Part shown: positions 60,756 to 64,000 of the stretch, in pieces
Layout of the letters: each line of letters begins with the position of its first letter
Position numbering within the stretch: position 1 is the stretch's first letter
DNA from: Ceratorhiza oryzae-sativae
Taxonomy: Eukaryota > Basidiomycota > Agaricomycetes > Cantharellales > Ceratobasidiaceae
Direction: 5' to 3'
DNA: 64,000 bases
Assembly (NCBI GenBank): GCA_030998015.1
Contig: JARWMV010000239.1
Coordinates: forward strand, 620,001-684,000
Translations under genes and position numbers: made by a program
The notes under the pieces: model-generated
What the model saw: only the letters and a program-made list of their open reading frames with translations
Told to the model about the DNA's origin: nothing
Databases searched by the model: none

Positions 60756-61050
60756 TAGAGTGTGGGAACTTTGAGGAGTAACTTACTTGGAGTTAGTTAC
60801 CACAGGTTACTTACTTGTAAGTTATGGTTACCTTGGTTCGGGGAAAATCGGCCCGAGTAAGTAACTCCTATGCAGAACCAAATTTTAAATTCAACTGCAT
60901 AGAACCACAAACCTAAGCCACTCTTTCCAGGCTGGATATAAAACTAGACCTACAATCTGGATCCACTCTTGCTGTTTTCACTCAGTCGAACCGCAGGTAT
61001 GTGTCTTGATAATCTGTGGACCTGGTTTGCTGACACTGGTTTTGGTAGTG

Positions 61051-61494
61051 ATGGCTGATGCCCAGCCCGTCCGAGTCCTGCCTGCTTCCGAGGTGGAGGC
61101 TTTACTTACCAAGTTGGCAGCCCTCTTCTCTACGCTATCTGCCCCCCTCCCTGACGTTGAACTCTCTCAATTGAAGTACAGGTGCTTTGTGGGATTCGTG
61201 CCAGATCCCGAGCTTGTTGACGAACGGGGCTATGTTGGTGCCGTCAACACCGCCTTGGAGCGTGCATTTGGCCATCATCAAGATGGATTGAAGATTGTCG
61301 AACGTGGCAAGGGTATCGAGTCAATTGTGCCTTTGCTCGAGAAATCCTTAAAGCGTCATCCTGGAGATATTATTCTTCAAAAATGGCTTTTTGTCGACGA
61401 CGACAAGTCAGGCGACGAGGAAAATAGTAAGAAAAGTAAAAGAACTTGTATTCGACGAGAGGTCAAGTTCTTGAGGAGTCCTCTGCGAACTTGA
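61051..61494 (+). CDS. Unknown ORF inside the hAT element
   Basis: Starts MADAQPVRVLPASEVEALLT after an apparent 5' UTR intron (GTATGT...TTGGTAG, about 61000-61050). It encodes about 150 residues including LKYRCFVGFVPDPELVDERG, then IVERGKGIESIVPLLEKSLK. The acidic stretch DDDKSGDEEN is followed by a possible donor (GTAAGA at about 61427), after which the frame continues to a stop at 61492-61494. It is not a domain I know. It may be an extra 5' exon of the transposase gene or a separate companion gene. Confidence 0.5.
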   Translation: MADAQPVRVLPASEVEALLTKLAALFSTLSAPLPDVELSQLKYRCFVGFVPDPELVDERGYVGAVNTALERAFGHHQDGLKIVERGKGIESIVPLLEKSLKRHPGDIILQKWLFVDDDKSGDEENSKKSKRTCIRREVKFLRSPLRT

Positions 61495-61838
61495 CCTGGT
61501 TTATATACATAGTACAAGCCACCTCATAACAAACAAGTCCGTACAGTGAGTCACGACAGATAAGAGATAGAAGCAGTAGAAGCGACTGCGGAACTGCAGA
61601 ATTTCACATCAGAGTTGAAATACATCTCGGTTACCGGTCCGGAACATTCCCTGAGTCACGTGATACAGATATACCATAAAAGGCAAGTATGTTTGAAGAC
61701 GATCTCATAAAATGTAGTAAATCGAGAAAATATTGTAGAGTGGATGTATGCGTGTCAATTCGTGACACTTTTGGATTTCGTCTCAGCAGCTTGGGAGCTA
61801 GTGAGTGAGCAATTCAACTAGGTATCAGATAGCTAATA

Positions 61839-64000
61839 TTGCCAAAGCGTCCAAAGCGCCCCATTAAGCAGACGGAGAAAGCCTGCAAGGGTGATCTCAA
61901 ACGCAAGGCCCCAGACACTAGCGATACGTCAATTTCAGTGACCGAAATTGATGCTCTTTCCGAGTCTGGACATTCGCTCGACAATTTTGAGGAGCCCGCT
62001 CCTATGGCTTCAACTACCCTTCAAACTCCTTCGACTTCCAAGACTCGCCCAGCAAAGAAGGTCAAGAAGGCTGGCCCATCACCAGACGCTATTCCCAACC
62101 CCACCGACGAGTGCTACTCAGACAACAAGCCTGCCCCACCACGGAACCTGCAAGGGGGCGCTCCTCGTAATCCGCTTGCGGATCGACTTGTGATTAGCTG
62201 CTTCTTGAAGGGCGAATCGCACATCGATAAGAACCACCGCTTTCGATGCGTCGCAAGTTCATTGTGCGACTTTGCTCTTGCTAACACCAAACGACAGATG
62301 GATCGGATCCTCCGTCACACTGTTCGCTGTCGTTGGCTTCGTAACTGGAAGCCTGCCTTGTATGCTGAGGCTGAAGTTGCTTACGCCCACCGAGCACCGG
62401 GATCTGGGCTTAGCGGGACTGATCTGCAAGGTGGTAGCGATCTACCAGGCAATCATGAGGTATGGACGCAAAATTGCTGATATATGCAGTGTTAACCTGT
62501 CTGTAGGATACCCCACCACCTGCCCCTTCTGCTTCTGTTGCAGTCAAAACGCCTGTAGAAGTCAAGAAGGCAGCAAAAAGCTTTTTTTCAACATTCAATG
62601 AGCAGGGCAAGCTTGATAATTTTACTCGTATCAACCTTGCTATTGTCTGTTTGCTCTGTGCTTCGGGTGTTCCACCGTCTATTGCCAACTCTCGCTACTG
62701 GAAGGCTCTCTTTTATGCTATCAATCCTCACCTATCTTATGCTCCCCCAAGCTCTACAACACTTTGTGATAGTCTGATTCCTGCAGAAGCTCGTCAAGCT
62801 GTCTTGAACACACGTCGCTTTCTACAGACACAGCGCAATCTCAGCATCTTGTTTGATGGACTTACTCAAGGGAGCCAACCAGTCTACACGGTTCACGTCT
62901 CTACCTCCGATCACAAGAGCTTCCTTCTGCGTGGAGATGTCTACTATGGCTCGCATACCTCTGCATACATGACAAACCTTCTTGACAAGGTATGTCTTGC
63001 TCTAAACACCCTGTGTGCACTAATTGAGGATATATGCATAGGTTGTGCAAGAGATAGGAGTCGATTGTGTCAAATCTATGGTTTCGGACGACACCGCCAC
63101 TACCAGGAAGGCTCGTAAAGACTTTGCAACCATGTACCCAACGATTATAAATCTGGCCGATCCATGCCACAAGCTCAACCTTGTTGTTCAAGACATATGC
63201 GCTGACCCAATGTTTGCTGATGTGAGATCCAAACTATTAGCTTGACTGGAACCTGATTTACAATGGCTAATCACTGTACTGTCCAGGTAATCCAGTTGAT
63301 GAAGATTTTGCTTGTCCATTTCAAGCATTCAACTCAGGCCACCGCTTTGCTCAAGGCGGCGTGCGAAATCTTGGGTATTTCAACAGGGCTGCAGAGTATT
63401 GGGAGAACACGATTTGCTACTATCAAAATCAGTGCCACCTCTGTAATTGTCTGTATGCCTGGCCTATATCGTATGAACCACGCTGGACATTTAGATACAG
63501 CCCCTGAAGTACGAGCCTGATGTTTATACTTATCCATGACGAATTCAATTGACTGACCAATCTGCATAGGATGTGAGGTGGATTACAAAAGAGCTTACAC
63601 GACCCGCAATGAACTTTTTGTTCGGCCTGAAGAAGCTGGTCAGCATTCTTGAACCCTTCACCCGACTGCTCTTGTGCCTCGAATCTTTGAATGCAACAAT
63701 AGCCGATAACCACCTCATGTGGATGGCCGGCTTGGCCATGGCTGATGACGTTCTCAATGCACAAGACTCTCCGTTTGAGGATGACGAGAAGACGAGAATG
63801 CTCATGATCATCAACAAGCAATTCAACCAGACAATCAATACTCCACCAGACGATGTTTATATTCTATCCTCATTTGGTGACCCTCGTGAGTCTATATTAG
63901 CTTCTTTTTTCTGGTACAACACGCCTTACACTTATCCAGGTATGCGGGGAATGGGCATTTATCGATCTTCTAACCCATTAGCCCCTTCAATTGTCCTCCC
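61839..64000 (+). CDS. hAT transposase with BED-like zinc finger and DUF659 core (3' end outside window)
   Basis: The first exon starts by splicing near 61840-61855 (no ATG there) with a basic, nuclear-localisation-like region (KRPKRPIKQ...KKVKKAG). The zinc finger FRCVASSLCDFALANTKRQM...HTVRC is BED-like. Exons end or begin at 62459/62507, 62989/63042, 63221/63287, 63508/63570 and 63885. DUF659/hAT signatures are SILFDGLTQGSQPVYTVHVS (first Asp), GDVYYGSHTSAYMTNLLDKV, MVSDDTATTRKARKDF (second Asp) and NLADPCHKLNLVVQDI (conserved C-x-x-H-like motif). The C-terminal dimerisation region with the catalytic Glu lies beyond the window. No stops or frameshifts are seen in the visible part, so it may be recently active. 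Confidence 0.85.

Larger units (their letters stand above)
60756..64000 (+). mobile_element. hAT-type DNA transposon, right end outside window
   Basis: A candidate left end starts TAGAGTGTGGG, which fits the hAT terminal consensus (C/T)A(A/G)NG. Behind it lie subterminal repeats of the motif GTTACTTACTTG and an imperfect inverted pair (ggagtaacttacttgg at about 60775 and ccgagtaagtaactcc at about 60853). A DUF659/hAT transposase follows in the same orientation. The target-site duplication cannot be checked because the right end is missing. Confidence 0.6.

Noticed and set aside
1..64000. CRISPR arrays, operons, prophage or defence islands
   Set aside because: The window is intron-rich fungal nuclear DNA; no regularly spaced repeats or prokaryotic gene organisation were seen.

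Overview
This window is nuclear DNA of a filamentous basidiomycete. The genes are dense and broken by many introns of about 50-65 nt with GTRNGT donors, CTRAC-like branch points and YAG acceptors. The protein families are fungal: LIM-RhoGAP, Rax2, REI1, Sds3/Dep1, fungalysin (M36) and fungal M43 proteases, and F-box and BTB proteins. The expanded secreted proteases and the alginate-lyase-like enzyme fit a plant-associated or saprotrophic Agaricomycete. A Rhizoctonia/Ceratobasidium-type genome is my guess, not a demonstrated identity.

Layout. 0-2.6 kb: N-terminal part of a LIM-LIM (probably RhoGAP) protein on the minus strand, running off the left edge. 3.4-5.4 kb: secreted alginate-lyase-like protein. 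6.1-8.3 kb: BTB/POZ protein (minus). 8.9-15.4 kb: three M43 (pappalysin-like) secreted metalloproteases. The second and third lie in a tandem segmental duplication of about 2.05 kb, which also copied the 3' end of the F-box gene at 15.9-17.6 kb and surrounds a stranded 5' gene fragment. 17.8-22.3 kb: housekeeping block with a small RPEL-repeat protein, a DUF1279 mitochondrial protein divergent from a small predicted mitochondrial membrane protein, and S-adenosylmethionine decarboxylase. 22.3-26.3 kb: gene-poor. 26.4-32.8 kb: REI1-like ribosome-biogenesis factor convergent with a large Rax2 polarity protein ending in an SH3 domain. 33.0 kb: U6 snRNA gene. 34.9-43.4 kb: two fungalysin M36 proteases in the same orientation with a degenerate third copy between them. 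44.9-47.2 kb: Sds3/Dep1-type HDAC-complex subunit. 47.9-51.1 kb: divergent pair of paralogous short-chain dehydrogenases with an intron-containing tRNA-Trp between them. 51.3-52.0 kb: ribosomal protein uS13 (RPS18). 52.5-54.1 kb: F-box protein. 54.5-59.7 kb: HLTF/Rad5-type helicase-ubiquitin ligase. 60.1 kb: tRNA-Gly with a long intron. 60.8 kb to the end: hAT-type DNA transposon cut by the right edge.

How the genes relate. The M43 and M36 genes together make a secreted proteolysis neighbourhood built by local duplication: three M43 genes, two M36 genes and one M36 relic. The rest are unrelated single-copy cellular genes. No biosynthetic cluster, CRISPR array or prokaryotic system is present.

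A quality caveat affects much of the annotation. At least twelve positions in eight genes need exactly one extra base to restore a clearly homologous reading frame, mostly inside a short run of the same base. This is better explained by homopolymer undercalling in the assembly than by eight independent pseudogenes. I found no clearly new molecular system. The most unusual objects are the Rax2-SH3 architecture, the gene-conversion-like M43 tract, the M36 relic, the truncated gene fragments and the hAT element with its unknown companion ORF.
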